This document shows, piece by piece, positions 1-11,400 of a stretch of 64,000 nucleotides of DNA (within the stretch, counting starts at the first letter, position 1; the number at the start of each line of letters is the position of its first letter). The notes under the pieces are model-generated. The model did not search any database. It saw only the letters and a list, made by a program, of their open reading frames with translations, and was not told the origin of the DNA. The stretch is from assembly GCA_039621445.1 (NCBI GenBank), contig CP154956.1:96104406-96168405 (forward strand), written 5' to 3'. The position numbers were made by a program, and so were the translations under genes. This DNA comes from Euglena gracilis (lineage: Eukaryota > Euglenida > Euglenophyceae > Euglenales).

Positions 1-640
1 AAGAAATGGGATGCCAGCCCGTGGCAAGGGGGGGGGGCAGCCCAGGGTCGTTTTGGGTCCCCCGGTGCCTGCCAAAATGGCCATTTTCCGGGCCTTCGGC
101 GCGAGCAGCACCCACTGCAAAACCCGCCCCACCGGGGGGGGGGGGGGGGGGGTCGGAAGGTCCCTACACCTCAGCCTGCCCGTAGTACCCATCCCTACCC
201 ATACCTTCCTTAAAACACAGCCTGGTCCAGCACCAACCCAGCCCTTCGAGGGGGGTTGGGAAGAACCCCTTTGGAGGGGGGCAAAATAAAGGGGGAAACC
301 CTCCTCCGCCGGGCCTAGCCCTACCTCCCAAGCAAAAGTTTTTATAGGCCCGGGGGAGAGGGGGTCCGCACCCACCCACTTCCTGGGGGGCCCGGGGGTT
401 ATTTTTTGGGTCCAAATTTTTTTCGGCGATTCGCCCCAAAAATAGAGGAAATCCTGCCTCTGCCGGAGTACCCCCCCAGCCTGACCCCCCACCCCCGGGG
501 GGGTGGCTCAGCCTGGACCCACCCACCCACCCACCCCCTGGGTCACGAAACTTAGAAAGAATTTCCTGCCCCCAAGGGGGTAGTCAGGCCGCCCCTGTGG
601 TCCCCGACCTTTCCTGAGATTGGGCAGCTGGCTGGCCCCT
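1..640. other. Gene-free GC-rich stretch with homopolymer runs
   Basis: No supported gene. The stretch holds G runs (for example 18 Gs near 135-152) and C/G blocks such as CCCCCGGGGGGG near 497-505. Open frames here are short and compositional. Confidence 0.5.
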
Positions 641-667
641 CTGCGGCATGCCACTCAGCACGGGGAG

Positions 668-748
668 GCCCCGGGTGGGATCTGCCCGAGCCTGCAGGAG
701 CACCCGAGCCACCGGCCACAGGGCGGGCCAGCTGGACCGGGGCAAAGC
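668..748 (-). CDS. Probable further ankyrin exon
   Basis: Minus-strand reading gives [33 protein letters not shown] fits the second helix and turn of an ankyrin repeat. If the preceding exon stops after ...GERGT, the spacing GT-AL(12 residues)RVLL equals the canonical repeat. I found no complementary intron-end pair for this junction, so the borders are approximate and another small exon may lie between. Confidence 0.5.
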
Positions 749-3700
749 GGTGGACGGCGGTCCGGTCAATAAACCACCCCCGCCCCCTAATTGAAGCGCG
801 GGGCCGCTACAAGCACAGGGTCCAAATGAAAGCGCACCACCGCCGCCGCCGAAGGCGGCGGTGCGCCACACTCCCCCCCCCATTTTGACAGGATTTCTAA
901 GGAAATCAACAAAAATCACGCAGGTAGGGTCCAAATCGAAGCGCACCCCCCCCCCCGTCGCCGGAGGCAGCGGTCCGCAATAAGCGCACCCGTGCTTCTA
1001 TAAATGGGGGGGTTAAGGGCACGGAAACAAGAAATTATCGGAAAACACCAGTATCTTCAATCGGCATTCTCCTGTCATATCCCCTCCCATTCCTTTCTGG
1101 TGGCTGTCAGTTTTCGCACAAAAGAACAGGATGATAGAGTGTGGCCGCTCAACTCGAATTCGGGCACATATGGCAGAGGAGAAGCTGAGAGAGGGGAAAA
1201 AATCAAAAGGCAATTTCGGACTCTGGGCAACAAGGCACCTCAAAAATATGCAATGCAAGAAATGCAAAAAAAGTGCGAAACTTAAGCTGCAGGTAAATTC
1301 CTTTCGGGCTAGGATGAACAGTATTCTGCTGGAGAGGGGCTATTTTTTTTCACCTCTGTAGGGGAATTTTTTTCATTGTGCAAAATTTTAATTATGAATT
1401 TTGAACAATCATTCCCACTTTTTCCCAGTAAACACAGGGGTATGAGCAAAAGAATGTCTTGCACACTTTTTAAAAAATTCAAAAAAAACAAGGAACACAC
1501 GATACGTAGTGCAAACTTGCAAAAGTGGCATGGTTGACTGCCCACATGCACACACTTCTATTTCACAGCGCACCACCTTAAAAGACAAAATTGTCCCAAA
1601 AAAATGGTGAATGCAACTTCAAGATGTCAGAGCACTCTGGTAGAAGAGCATATTTCCTGAAAAAAGATTTGCAAAGAATTGGAAGGTCAAACAATGCAAA
1701 AAATGCAGAAAAATGCAAAAGAATGCACTTGCGAAAATTTATTACGCAAAAAAATTGAAACTTTCTGCAAATTGCATACCTGGCTCATGGCACACAGTGG
1801 TGACATGGAACAATGTCTGCAAAGATAAATATCATGCAACCCAAACCCCCAATATGCTTTCAGTTCATGTGGAAAAATTGCATGATGAAACAGGCCACCT
1901 CTGGGGTGAAAGGGAAAAATGCATCGGAGGTGTGTCCAATAAAATTGCGATCGCTCAATTACAGGGTGTGCACTGCCATCCGGCCAACCCTGGTGGGGAG
2001 ATTGCCGTTTGTCGCAGCGAGTGTCAGCACAGGAGGCCTTCTGTCTCAAGGGGTGCAAAATAACCTCCCCCCACTTAAATATCCCCTGGGGTTTATCAGG
2101 TCAGGTTTGGTTGGTCAGCTGAAGGGGAGGGTTTATAAGTGGGGGCAGGGGGTTTATAAATCAAGGAATTGTGGGTGAAAACGACCCCAAAACGACCCCA
2201 AAACGACCCCAAATTGGCAATTTTTGGCAAAATTTGTCAAAAATGGCATTTTGATGATCATGGGCGGCTACCTATAGGATGAGTGACCGAAGGGACCGCG
2301 ATCTTTGGTCGGTTGGCAATTTTATTTGACTTTAAATTTTAATATTTATATTTCTTTCTGCATGAAAAGCAACATTGCAATCGTTGATGTTTTGCAGAGG
2401 GCTACGCACCTGGACGGGAAGAATTTTCTGGTGTGGAAGACTTGGAGAAAGTTCATTAAGTCGGAAAATTAAAGTGTCAGTACATGCACGCTTTTGGTGC
2501 ATTTTTTCCAATGAAAAAAAAATCGAAAAATAATGGAAACTCCGAAAAACAAAAACAGAACAAAAGGGAAAAAAGTGCAGGTGTATATTTTTTTGGATGG
2601 GGTTGACACATACATAAATGGATGGATGGATGGATGGATGGATGGATGGATGGATGGATAGATGGATGGATGGATGGGTGGGTGGGTGGGTGGGTGGGTG
2701 GACGGGAGGATGTATGGATCAGGGGTGGTCTTAAGGACCCCCCCCGGGGGGGGGGGGGGGGTCCAGCCTCCGGCTGGCAAAAAGGCTGCTGGCTGGAAAC
2801 GAGCTGCTGGCTGGACCCCCCCCCGGGGGTATAGGAGGGGGGGGTCCGGGGCTGGAGGGGGCTGGGCTGGGCTGGGTCGGTGAAAAACAAAAGTTTCTAA
2901 CACATTTTTGCCTTCTCGACATTTTTGATGGATGGAGCTAGATCAAGGCTGGGGGGCTGTGATGGAGGAAGCTGTGATGAGGGAGGAAAATGCAGGGATA
3001 GGTGAGCTGGGCAGCCAGGGGCCGGCTGGCCCGGCCTTCGGTCGGCTGGCCCGGCCTCCGGCCGGGCTGGACCAACTTTATTTAACTCACCCCCCCCCCC
3101 GGGGGGGGGGGGGCTCCCAACTCGAATTTGGGCTGCTGGCTGGATTTGAGCTGCTGGCTGGATTTGAGCTGCTGGCTGGCTGGACCCCCCCCCCAGGGGG
3201 ATAGGGTACCCTCCGGCTTAAGAAAACCCCTGGTATGGATGGATGGATTTTTCTATGTATGTATGAATGTATGCTTGTATGCATGTATGTATCTAGCTAT
3301 CTCGTGTGTGTGGATTTCACATACATGAATATTGATTAAAACACAAACCGGCATGCAAGGTAGTCCAGAACGCCCCTGGGCAGCGGGGTGCCCCGCTCCC
3401 CGCTCTGGAGGTTGACGCCGGCCCCGGCCTGCAGCAGCAGCGTCACGAGCGGCGCCTCCCCCACGTCCACCGCCAAGTGGAGCGCCGACCAGCCGTTGCC
3501 ATCGTGGCCGGCCAGCCGTCGCAAAGTTGGGCGTGGCTCGGCAAATTTGTTTGCAAAAAACACCGACCAAAAGGCGGCTGCCACCACCAATGATGGGCAC
3601 CAATGACCTCCTGGCAAACAACCCTCGGTAAACTGTTTGCAAACAAGTCAACGATTACACAGACCAGTCTCAGACTTCTATCTCCATCCGTTTGGGTCCG

Positions 3701-6700
3701 GTGGGCATCACCAACCAGGGGTCAGGATTTTAGGTCTAAATGTCTGCCAAGACCCTAAAACCTAACACTAGGCCTACGGCTGGGTTTAACTGCAGGCCCA
3801 ACTTCTAAACCCAACCCCACATTAAAATGACCAAGAACACTAACTGAAACACAAGTGAACGCAGCACAAATGCAGCTATGGTCGTGATATTGTGCAGAGC
3901 GTTTGGTATGTGAAAGTTCTCATCACGTTGCAGTGAAATAGAAGATCAATCAAATCGTGTCGGCGAAAAGGAAGCCCACAGTGCAATACTGCAAACGGGG
4001 GGTGACAACTTGGGCAGCACAGATGGGGGTCACAATTTCCTGGGGTGACAAATTGGCCGGCACAACCAGGGGTGACATTAGGGTTCTGATGACCAGGTTT
4101 GTGTAGTGCTGAGCTCTTGACCTGTCCCGTGGTACCATGAGGCAGCAGATAACGTTGCCGGATGACCAGCAGAGGTAGGAGACAGTTCATAAAGACAGGT
4201 CAGCAAGTGGGGACCAGGGGGGAGTTTGCCAGGGGTCCGAGTCAGAGGGAAACAGTCCTAGCTGACACACACAAATACAAAAAAAAAAATGGAACAGCCA
4301 CTTCTTCTCACACTTGCGATCAAATCTTCAAATAAATGTTTCAAACTTTTCAACTGGGGAAATTTGCTTTTTTCAATACAAAAATGCGAAAAATCTCAAA
4401 AAAAATTTAGGAGACAGGTCAGCAGGAGACAGGTCCCAATAACGACAGGTCAGAGAGCACAGAGGGTACAACTTTCCTGGGGATTTTGGTTATCCAGAAT
4501 CCCAGATCCAGTCGTGCCCAGTCATTTCACAGGTGCTTGCCCAACGAAAAAAAAAAGTCACTGATGTCCAGTCTTTTGGGCATCCTTGCAGCTGGGTTGT
4601 ATTTGAGAGTACACAAGTTGTATTGACAGTTGAGTTGCACATGAGTTGTATTTGGGCACACAAAAACAGCTTTTCAGTGTCCAATGAGCAAACAACATGC
4701 CTCACAAGAGACGGAGAGATGTGCCGGCCGTTCAATGGAATTCACATCTGCCCGAGCAAGTACTGAGGGAAGGGTCGCTTTCCCGACGACTCTTGGACCT
4801 CAATGCGAGCCACTTCTTATTTGCACCAAAGTACTCGAAAGCTATAATTATGTTCCACTCAAACAGGTACCTTTATTCAAAAATATGAATCTCTGACATT
4901 TCCAACCAAGAGCGAATGATGGAAAATACTTGTGTGGAAAAGAATGGGGGATTCCAATAGCCAAAATAAATAAATACTAATAAATAAAATAGATAAATAA
5001 TAAAATAAATAAATAAATAATAAATAACAGCACAACGACGAGTGGGTCAATGAAAAGCTCGCCTTTCAAGTGATTCTGACAAAAAATCAGCGGAATGCCA
5101 CTGGCATCGAATCCTATGACTGCCAAACTTCCTTTGCGGTGAGCGGTGCTGGGGGTGGGAGGCCCTTGGAAGCTGCTGGATGATGGTGGGGTGGTTGTTC
5201 CGGGCGGCCATCAGGAGGGCGCTGCGCTGGCAGTCGTTGACCGCGTGGACGTCGGCGTGGGCCTGCAGCAGCTCGTGGCGGCACGGGCGCCGCTTCTCGG
5301 GGGGCTTGGAATGAGACAGCGATGTGGCGATGGGGACGGCAAGGCAGTTTTGTTGGACATTTTGCAATTTCGATTCTTCAGCACCCGCTTTGACCCCGGG
5401 CTTCCAGCCGGGTACAACTAAGGGGGGGGGGGGGGGGGGCGGGGGGCAGGGGGGTTAGCCAGCAGCCTTTTTCGAGCCAGCCCAAATCTTCCAGCTTCTG
5501 AGCTGGACCGTCCTTAAGGAGGGGGGCTGCCTTCCAAGTAGGTGTGCTTGTGGGACAGGGCTGCCCGGGAGGTGCCTTCGGACCCTGAACAGACCCCCCA
5601 CAAGTTTGTCCCCGGTTTGGTGGATTTGTCCACACCTGCTGGGGTCGTGGCCTAGAGTAACCGGTGTGTCGACAAGGTGAAAGAGACCCCCCTAACTGTG
5701 GAGTGTGTGCTTGGCAGCCGCTTGGTGGCCGGCAAAGTAAACAAGGCAGGACCCACCAGGCTCCGGCCACCTCCACAAACACAGACAAAAAGGGCCAGAG
5801 GCGGACAACAGCGCCAGGCCAGAAGAGGGGATAAAAGGCACCAAACAACAGCCGCAGTGCACACAGGGTCCTTAAGTAAGCAACGCTCTGAAAGCACGGG
5901 CTTAATTTGGCCGCCAAATTGTGTTGACGTGAGACCCCCCCCCCGGCTCGTTTGGCCGGGATGTTCGAGCAATTTAAACCGTTCGTTGGAAACCCCCGAC
6001 CCCCCCCCGGGTATTTAGCCGAGCAGCTAATTGGTCGTGTTGGAGTCAACATCCCCCGAGGCCAACAAGTTTGGGAGAATGAGCCAGGGCGTGGGGCAGG
6101 TAAATTCTGTTTATCAGTTATATCCCTTCTGCCCCACCGTCCACTGGCCATACATCTCCAAACCAGAGTTCATTTTTTGTTCGTCTTGCTGAGAGAAAAA
6201 TAACTTTGTTTATTTATTAATTTATTTTCTTGCAAGAAGAGGGGAGTTTTTCCAGTAAATTCTTTCTCACCATGAGACATGTAAACAGTTTTGTTCATAC
6301 GTCCAAAATTGCTCCAAGCGCTTGCCATTAGTTCTGCCGTCCCCATCCCCACGTCGCCCTCATTGCAAGCCCAAACAGCGGCGGCGCTTGTGTTTGTGTT
6401 TCCCAACCTGCATCGTGAGGAGTGAACCTTCTACATTGCTATATCACCAGGTGCATTCATCGGCTCAAGGCTTTTTGTAAAAAAAATGTCGATTTACGCA
6501 ATTGCGCACATCGACAAAGAAAAACAGCTCACGTGCGAGATGCACCGCCTAAGATGAGACATGTCAATAGTGTTGTGTATACGTCTAAAATTGCTCAAAT
6601 TCTAAATTTTCAATTCAAAATTCTCAATTCAATTCAAAAGCTCACTTCTAAATTGCGCTTGGCAAAATTATGCAAAAATCGATTTTTTTTGACCCCAAAA

Positions 6701-9325
6701 ATGCCCTGGACAGCTATTTTCCAACCCGTTTTCGCCTATTTTTGACCCATTTTTGCCCATTTTTTGGCCCATTCTTGTCCCCCCGAAAGCGAAAAATCCG
6801 TTACCGCCGAGCCACGTGAAGGCGGCTGGAAATAAATAAAATCTCGTTGATGGGAGGGGAGGGGTTTGGGGCGGGGAAAAGGCTGCTGGCTGGCTGGACC
6901 CCGGAGGGGTGGGGTCAAATTTTCTTAAACCACGCCCTGCTGCTTTGATATGCGTGTAATTTGACTTGGTTTTGACTTGCTCTCGTGCCACCCTTTGCGG
7001 AGGGTCTTGGCGGGCGGCCCTTGGACGTCAAAAAGAAAGCAAAAGCCCATAAGGGTTGGGGTTGGGGCAGCCGTGGCTGCACGGCGGCAGGATGGCCGTG
7101 CTGGGCGGCCAGCATGAGGGCGGAGACCCCGCGTGCGGTCTGGGCGTTGACGGGCGCCCCGGCGCGCAGCAGCAGCTCCGCGACGGCCGCCTGGCCGGCC
7201 TCCGCCAGCAGGCGGCGCCGGCTTCGTGGGTGGGCATGCTGGGCCCCTTTTGGGCTTGCGACCACACTGTCCCGGTAAAAAAAAAATACAAACCTTAAAA
7301 AAAAACTGAAAAATATAAAAACATATGATAAAAAAAACAATATTATAAAATAAAAAATAAAAAATAAAAAAATAAAAATAAAATAAAAAATATATAAATA
7401 TATATATAATATAAAAATATAATATAATAAAAACTTCATAAAAAACCAGAGAACCCTCCAGGAAGCAATGCAAATCAAGGGAAGCACGTGGAATTACAGC
7501 CGAGAGAGTCTCAGTGACTGGTGGGATTTGGAAAAAATCAGGTTTGTAGTGTCGTTGGCAGCAGAAGATTCGGCTGCCTCAAGGGCAAGGGACATCATAC
7601 CCCATGGGGGTGCTGCCAGCCCAGCTCGCTGGCCCATTTTCTGTGAGAACCTGTCCCTTCTGCCTGCACCAACTATTTCTCGAACATGTGGTGACAATAC
7701 AAGCAGCTCTGCATTGTGGAATTGTGGAATCGGACATTTGACCTTTCCTGACGAACATGAAGTATTATACTGCATACTAGCCTCTGTGCACTTTGTGCAG
7801 CCTAGGCGTGTTGTGTTGCTTTTTTCTTTTTTGGCCTGGGCGCGGAAGAAACTTTTAAAATTCTGGTGTGGCCCAAATCAAAATTAAAAAAAACTCACGT
7901 TTTTTTTTTGATTTGGTTCAATATACAATGTTCCAGAATGCCAGAAATAATCTTTTTTGTTGGAGCCAACATTTTTAGCTGTGGTTTTGCTAGGTCTGCC
8001 AGAATGAAATTTTTTATGGTTTTTTGAGGCATTTTAAGGCATTTTAAGGCCCTCGGTGGTGGTGCACCCACTCCCGTTCCCCCCGGGTCCTAAAAAATAC
8101 CCTCTGTCCCAGTAAAAATAAACCGCAATAAATAAAAACTCGGTCCTCTCTGGTTTCTATTTCGTAAATTTTATTGTTTCCTCTTTTTTTAATTTAATAA
8201 GCCCTGCCAGCCAACGGCTCTTTTATAATTCTTTGGGCTCTTGACCAGTTCTTTGGGCAACTCTACAAACAGCGGATGCTGTTGTTCAGCAAGCGTGCAG
8301 TTTTTCTATGCCGCTGATGAAGCAAAGAATGTATCATTTTTTTCAGCCGAGCTCTTGATGAGCTAACAAAAGAGGTTGTTTTGTTGCTTTGGGATGCCTG
8401 CATCCTTGCTTGGTACTTTTCCATCAGCCACCAAGAATTCCTACTGCCCTTTGGAACTCGGGGTGTTTGGTTCCAGCGTTGGTCAATCTTCAGGAACAGA
8501 AATGGCACGCACAAATGCACGCTGGAGGAGGCTACTGTGGCTGGGCTGGTACAAAACTGTGGTTGGCTGGCCCCCCCCAGGAGGGAGAGTGTACAAAAAC
8601 TTAAACAGACTTTTTAGTAGCCATTCATTTGCTTGGAGGTAAAAATAAATCCTCCAAAGAAGCCCAGGGCTCATTGTGGGAGAAGGGGAATGGTGTTCTT
8701 GCATAACTGTATTTCTTGTCCTCAAAAAGCCATAATCAGGGCAAAAAAAACTCAAGGGCTTCGCGCAATGTTTAAACCGCTTCCACGTGAAAACACAAAA
8801 TGCAGAAAATAGCAACGCAACACACAACAAACAAAATAAAATTTTGACCTTCACTTTACATTTCAAATGACAGATGAAGGTGCACAGCCAGACAGAGAGA
8901 ATCAATATGATTATGTGATGAGCATTCAAATGCTCACATAGATTCTCTCTGTCCGTCTGCCTGTCTGCCGTGTGACCAACAGCGGGCAAAATGCCTTGCT
9001 GCGGGACAACATTCCTTATTCCTGGGAAAACAAAGACAAAGAAGAAATGCTTTCTCTGTGTCTCTTCAGACATTTGCACACAAGCCAAATGCAATTCACA
9101 ATCTGACGATCCGTGCCCGAAAGAGCCGGAGATCTTTGACCCTCATCAACTTTGTGGATGGCCCATGAAATCAGCTGAATTGTGGCCCTGACTGCCTGCC
9201 TAGTGAGGTGGAGTATGGCCCGACGGAGGAGAGGGGCAGGCGACAGGAAGCAGGCGGCGCGGTGCGGCCATGAGCGCTGTGTAGCCCGACCGCCAGTCGA
9301 CGTGCAGGGGCGCCCGCGCCTACGG
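668..9325 (-). CDS. Ankyrin-repeat protein gene, multi-exon (gene-level model)
   Basis: Gene-level entry; the exons are listed separately. On the minus strand, GC-rich islands at about 9.3, 7.1, 5.2, 4.75, 3.45 and 0.7 kb each translate into parts of 33-residue ankyrin repeats. Joined with nonconventional intron borders they give uninterrupted repeats with correct spacing. Visible blocks are [80 protein letters not shown] and [11 protein letters not shown]...[11 protein letters not shown]. Four junctions (9263/7207, 7078/5277, 5170/4765, 4731/3502) keep frame and show paired intron ends; the last coding block at about 0.7 kb is placed by repeat spacing only. Ankyrin repeats mediate protein-protein binding; no other domain was seen, so the cellular role is unknown. 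The N-terminus (above 9.33 kb) and C-terminus (below 0.67 kb or outside the window) were not found. Confidence 0.8.
836..864. repeat. GC hairpin with GAA loop
   Basis: CCGCCGCC-GAA-GGCGGCGG forms a perfect short stem with a three-base loop. The same architecture, with other stems, recurs near 15670, 16268, 42386, 45004, 56243 and 56359. Confidence 0.6.
1220..1745. mobile_element. Short (ORF-less) copy of the repeat that holds the 57.5-58.5 kb ORF
   Basis: Shares ordered, same-orientation blocks with 57380-58790: a left block (CAACAAGGC-CCTCAAAA-TATGCAATG), a middle block (TGCAAACTTG-AAAGTG-CATGGT) and right blocks (AATGCA..TT.AAG.TGTC, then CCTG-AAAAA...GGTCAAA followed by TGCAAAAATGC). The roughly 900-bp ORF region is absent here, so this looks like an internal-deletion derivative. 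Terminal repeats were not recognised and the ends are approximate. Confidence 0.6.
2055..2215. repeat. Ggg-TTATAAGT repeat and ACGACCCCAAA tandem repeat
   Basis: Contains GGTTTATAAGTGGGGG-type units also seen at 28.87-29.12 and 34.65-34.74 kb, followed by three copies of a 12-13 bp unit, AACGACCCCAAA (about 2178-2212). Confidence 0.6.
2616..2702. repeat. GGAT/GGTG microsatellite
   Basis: Tandem GATG tetranucleotides passing into GGTG tetranucleotides. The MDGWMDGW and HPSIHPSI open frames on the two strands are artefacts of this repeat. Confidence 0.95.
2735..3215. repeat. CTGCTGGCTGGACCCC repeat with C/G-run palindromes
   Basis: Repeated GAGCTGCTGGCTGG units (about 2785-2815, 3130-3182) beside CnGn palindromes at 2740-2760 and 3091-3113. 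Relatives of the GCTGGCTGGACC motif occur near 5455, 6885, 8545, 36710, 45845 and 48780, so this is a dispersed family. Confidence 0.7.
3387..3501 (-). CDS. Ankyrin exon ([11 protein letters not shown])
   Basis: Encodes [18 protein letters not shown] and [11 protein letters not shown], a full ankyrin repeat plus the start of the next (LQSGERGT). The upstream border at 3501 pairs with the 4732 exon (GCC at intron +4 to +6, GGC at -8 to -6; 6-bp GCCGGC stem) and completes a GAT codon. The downstream end is approximate. Confidence 0.8.
3990..4460. repeat. Short direct repeats inside an intron
   Basis: Intron sequence with repeated GGGGTGACAA units (3998-4078) and GGAGACAGGTCAGC units (about 4170-4200, 4411-4455). 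No coding signal seen. Confidence 0.5.
4732..4764 (-). CDS. Ankyrin micro-exon, 33 nt
   Basis: Encodes [10 protein letters not shown] with split codons at both ends. It supplies exactly the residues missing between QQL and DGNGW in the flanking exons. Upstream intron: AAG at +4 and CTT at -8 (AAGGG with CCCTT). Downstream intron: GCC with GGC. Both junctions hold phase. Confidence 0.75.
   Translation of the reverse strand, partial: STCSGRCEFH
4965..5035. repeat. AATA-rich tract
   Basis: Imperfect AATA/AAATA tandem tract inside the intron. Confidence 0.8.
5171..5276 (-). CDS. Ankyrin exon ([15 protein letters not shown])
   Basis: Encodes [18 protein letters not shown] then [16 protein letters not shown]. 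Upstream junction: CAC at intron +4 and GTG at -8 (CACGG with CCGTG), which restores a His codon across the splice. Its end at 5171 joins the 33-nt exon in phase 2. Confidence 0.8.
7079..7206 (-). CDS. Ankyrin exon ([14 protein letters not shown])
   Basis: Encodes [20 protein letters not shown], then [19 protein letters not shown]. Its 3' end at 7079 is supported by paired intron ends. The 5' end at 7206 is tentative: GCG/CGC pair only three bases, and a 12-bp direct repeat GCGCCGCCTGCT lies at both ends of the upstream intron. Confidence 0.75.
7270..7440. repeat. A/T-rich low-complexity tract
   Basis: AAATAAAATA-type sequence for about 170 bp inside the ankyrin-gene intron; very unlike the GC-rich exon beside it. 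Confidence 0.85.
8893..8957. repeat. Long imperfect hairpin
   Basis: Arms GACAGAGAGAATC and GATTCTCTCTGTC flank an inner stem GAGCATT/AATGCTC. Within an intron. It could be the remnant of a small inverted-repeat element. Confidence 0.7.
9264..9325 (-). CDS. Ankyrin exon ([16 protein letters not shown])
   Basis: Encodes [19 protein letters not shown], the end of one repeat and the GxTALM start of the next. An in-frame stop just above 9325 means the exon begins inside this stretch; its 5' border is not fixed. Confidence 0.65.
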
Positions 9326-9479
9326 ATTCTAGTTCGGAAGACCACAGACGGCGGCCAAAAGCCGCCCGTCGGTCACATGTTCTTATTCCGAGGTTTCCGG
9401 CCGTCCCAGAGCTGTGCAGTGGATCCTAATTCACGTTCGCTTTGTCCCGAAAATCTGTCGTCAGTCTGCCGTCCGTCGT

Positions 9480-9625
9480 CGAGGTTGAGAAACACAGACT
9501 TTGACCAAAAACCATGTTGCTTTATAAACACAGGCTTAAATAACTGCGTCTTAAACGCAGACTCTGACCTGAGTCTGCGGTTCGAAACACAGACTCAGGT
9601 CAGAGTCTGTGTTTAAGACGAAATT
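9480..9625. repeat. GACGCAGACTC palindromic-word array
   Basis: Alternating sense/antisense copies of words like CTGCGTCTTAAACGCAGACTC and CACAGACTCAGGTCAGAGTCTG. The same word family recurs at 10378-10505, 11300-11340, 12200-12275 and 12430-12485. Confidence 0.8.
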
Positions 9626-10639
9626 CTTGATATAGTCCCTGGCCGATGATCCCTTCTTTGTCCAAGCATATGGAGGCTAGGCACAGCGGGGGGGGGGGGG
9701 CGCGGGGGGGGGGGGGCGAGCGGCCGCGGGGGCGGCGGCGCGGGGGGGAGGGGGGGGGGAGGGGGGTCCGAGGGCGGCCGCGCGGGCGGAACGCATCCTA
9801 AAATCGGTGATTTTCGGGTCCAAAAAGTGGTCATTTTTGCCATTTTTGGGCCATTTTTGACCAAAAAAGTGCTTTTTTGGCCGCGCGCAGAGCGCGCGGC
9901 CCCCAAATTTGCCATTTTGTGTCCGAAAATGGTCATTTTTGGTCATTTTTGGGCCTCAAAAAATCGCGATTTTTTCACCAAAATTTTTTTTCTTGGCTAT
10001 GCTAGGCACAGGGGGTGAGGGGGGGGTGCAGGGGGGGGGGGTGCGAGCGGCCCGCGCGGTGCCCGGCACGCGCAGGGGCCGCCGGGGGGGGGGGGGAGGC
10101 GGGGTCACGGACCCCGAGCGGCGCGGCCAAGCCTCGCGCCTAGTCTCCTATGGTCACCCAATGAACAGGTTTGCAAAAGGGGCAAGTGTTTTGCTCATGA
10201 TTTTCCTTGTCCTCAAGGAATGCACTTCCAACTTCAATTGTTGCCATGAGGTTGCTCGGCACATGGATTTCAATTGGTGATGAATCCTTTTTCCGGAACT
10301 CATCATAGGGGGAGGGGGGGTCAAAATGACCAAAGTCGACTGCCTGATCTCCATGGTAGGTGCGGGGGTGTTCAGAATTTTAAGTCTGCGTCTTAGGCGC
10401 AGCGACTCAGGACGGAGTCTGCGTCTAAGACGCAGGACTTCGGGCAGGACGGAGTCTGCGTCTTAAGACGCAGACTCCGTCCTGAGTACTGCGTCTTAAG
10501 GAAAATGTGGGAACACACAAATGGGGGCTCCTGTGGTCCAGGAATTTTGTTGTTTGTGGCTTGGCTTTGAAACATTTTCTTGTTTCCCCTGCAAATTTTT
10601 CATCGTTCGGATCGGAACGACAACTAATTTACGGCCTTC

Positions 10640-11262
10640 GTGAGCGGACAAAGTTGTCTGAGTTGCCCACCCGAAGGTCCAAGAGGGAATCTGGACGAAC
10701 ACCCAATTGAAAGGCCATGAGCAGTAAATTCATCCTCTGGGATTCATACCAACTCTTCCAATTTGTTTGGGTAAAAAGTTGTGCCACCTCGTGGTCGGTC
10801 AAAACCGCCACAGACTCCTTCCGTGCCATGAAATTGCGAGACCATGTGCAAGCAGCGTTGAAAAAGAGCACAAAATTTGGAAACTGTTTGCTTGCACTGG
10901 GGACAATGCCATGTTCGGGACGCGTAGTCTTGTACGCTGAAGCCAATGCGTTGACTGTTGTTCTTAAGGTTGTGGGGCTCCATTCCCGAACAGCAACACC
11001 ACTGGCTCGCTGTGGTCCAACATATTTGCAAAGTCCAACGCGGCGAGAATTGCCATTTTTCGGTTTCTCTCTGTTCCTGGAGGAGGACGAGCCACTTTGG
11101 AAAAAGTGTCCCCAAATAGGGCGGTGTCTGCTGGCAAATCTTCGAAAGGAGTGTGTGCTTTTTTCAAAGCTTCTAAAAATTCAGGTACAGGTGGCAAGGG
11201 TCCAAGGCCTGCCTCAGCCACGTTCACCAACTGTGCGGCCATCATCGTGATTGGCTGTGTGT
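10640..11262 (-). pseudogene. Tyrosine recombinase relic 1 (Crypton-like?)
   Basis: The minus strand starts near MMAAQLVNVAEAGLG and reads through EFLEALKKAHTPFEDLPADT, KVARPPPGTERNRK and ALDFANMLD. After a frame change it reads AVLTDHEVAQLFTQTNW and MNLLLMAFQLGVRPDSLLDL. The pattern LLL-x5-G-x-R-x3-LL-x-L is the box I (first catalytic Arg) of tyrosine recombinases. No HxxR or terminal Tyr region follows, and at least one frameshift is present. It is therefore a truncated, inactive copy. Class (Crypton versus other) is an inference. Confidence 0.55.
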
Positions 11263-11278
11263 GTGTGTGTGTGTGTGA
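11252..11278. repeat. (GT)n microsatellite
   Basis: About ten GT units. Confidence 0.9.
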
Positions 11279-11344
11279 TAATATAACAAAAATTCTGCTG
11301 TCAAAGCCGCAGACTCCGTCCTGAGTCCCTGCGCCTCTAAGGGG

Positions 11345-11400
11345 GAGCACGCCGTCGGCCAGCCGTCGGCCAGCCGTTGGCCAGCCGTCGGCCAGCCGTG
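11345..11400. repeat. GCCGTCGGCCA tandem repeats, cluster 1
   Basis: Direct copies of an 11-bp unit GCCGTCGGCCA; an equivalent cluster lies at 12128-12190, so the two flank 11.4-12.1 kb. Confidence 0.85.

Larger units (their letters stand above)
10378..11345. mobile_element. Inverted-repeat element enclosing tyrosine-recombinase relic 1
   Basis: Left end (about 10390) CTTAGGCGCAG-CGACTCAGGACGG and the reverse complement of the right end (about 11335), CTTAGAGGCGCAGGGACTCAGG, match over roughly 33 bp with few differences. Extra GACGCAG words follow the left end. The interior holds the minus-strand recombinase relic. Ends are read by eye and no target-site duplication was found. Confidence 0.55.

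Noticed and set aside
2469-2903. [11 protein letters not shown] / MDGWMDGW open frames
   Set aside because: Translation of a tetranucleotide microsatellite.
5378-6151. 257-codon minus-strand open frame
   Set aside because: Lies in a GC-rich intron of the ankyrin gene, Pro/Gly/Arg/Cys-rich from composition, no domain and no partner exons.
8483-9094. 203-codon minus-strand open frame
   Set aside because: Crosses a hairpin and intron sequence between two ankyrin exons; Phe/Cys-rich with no domain.
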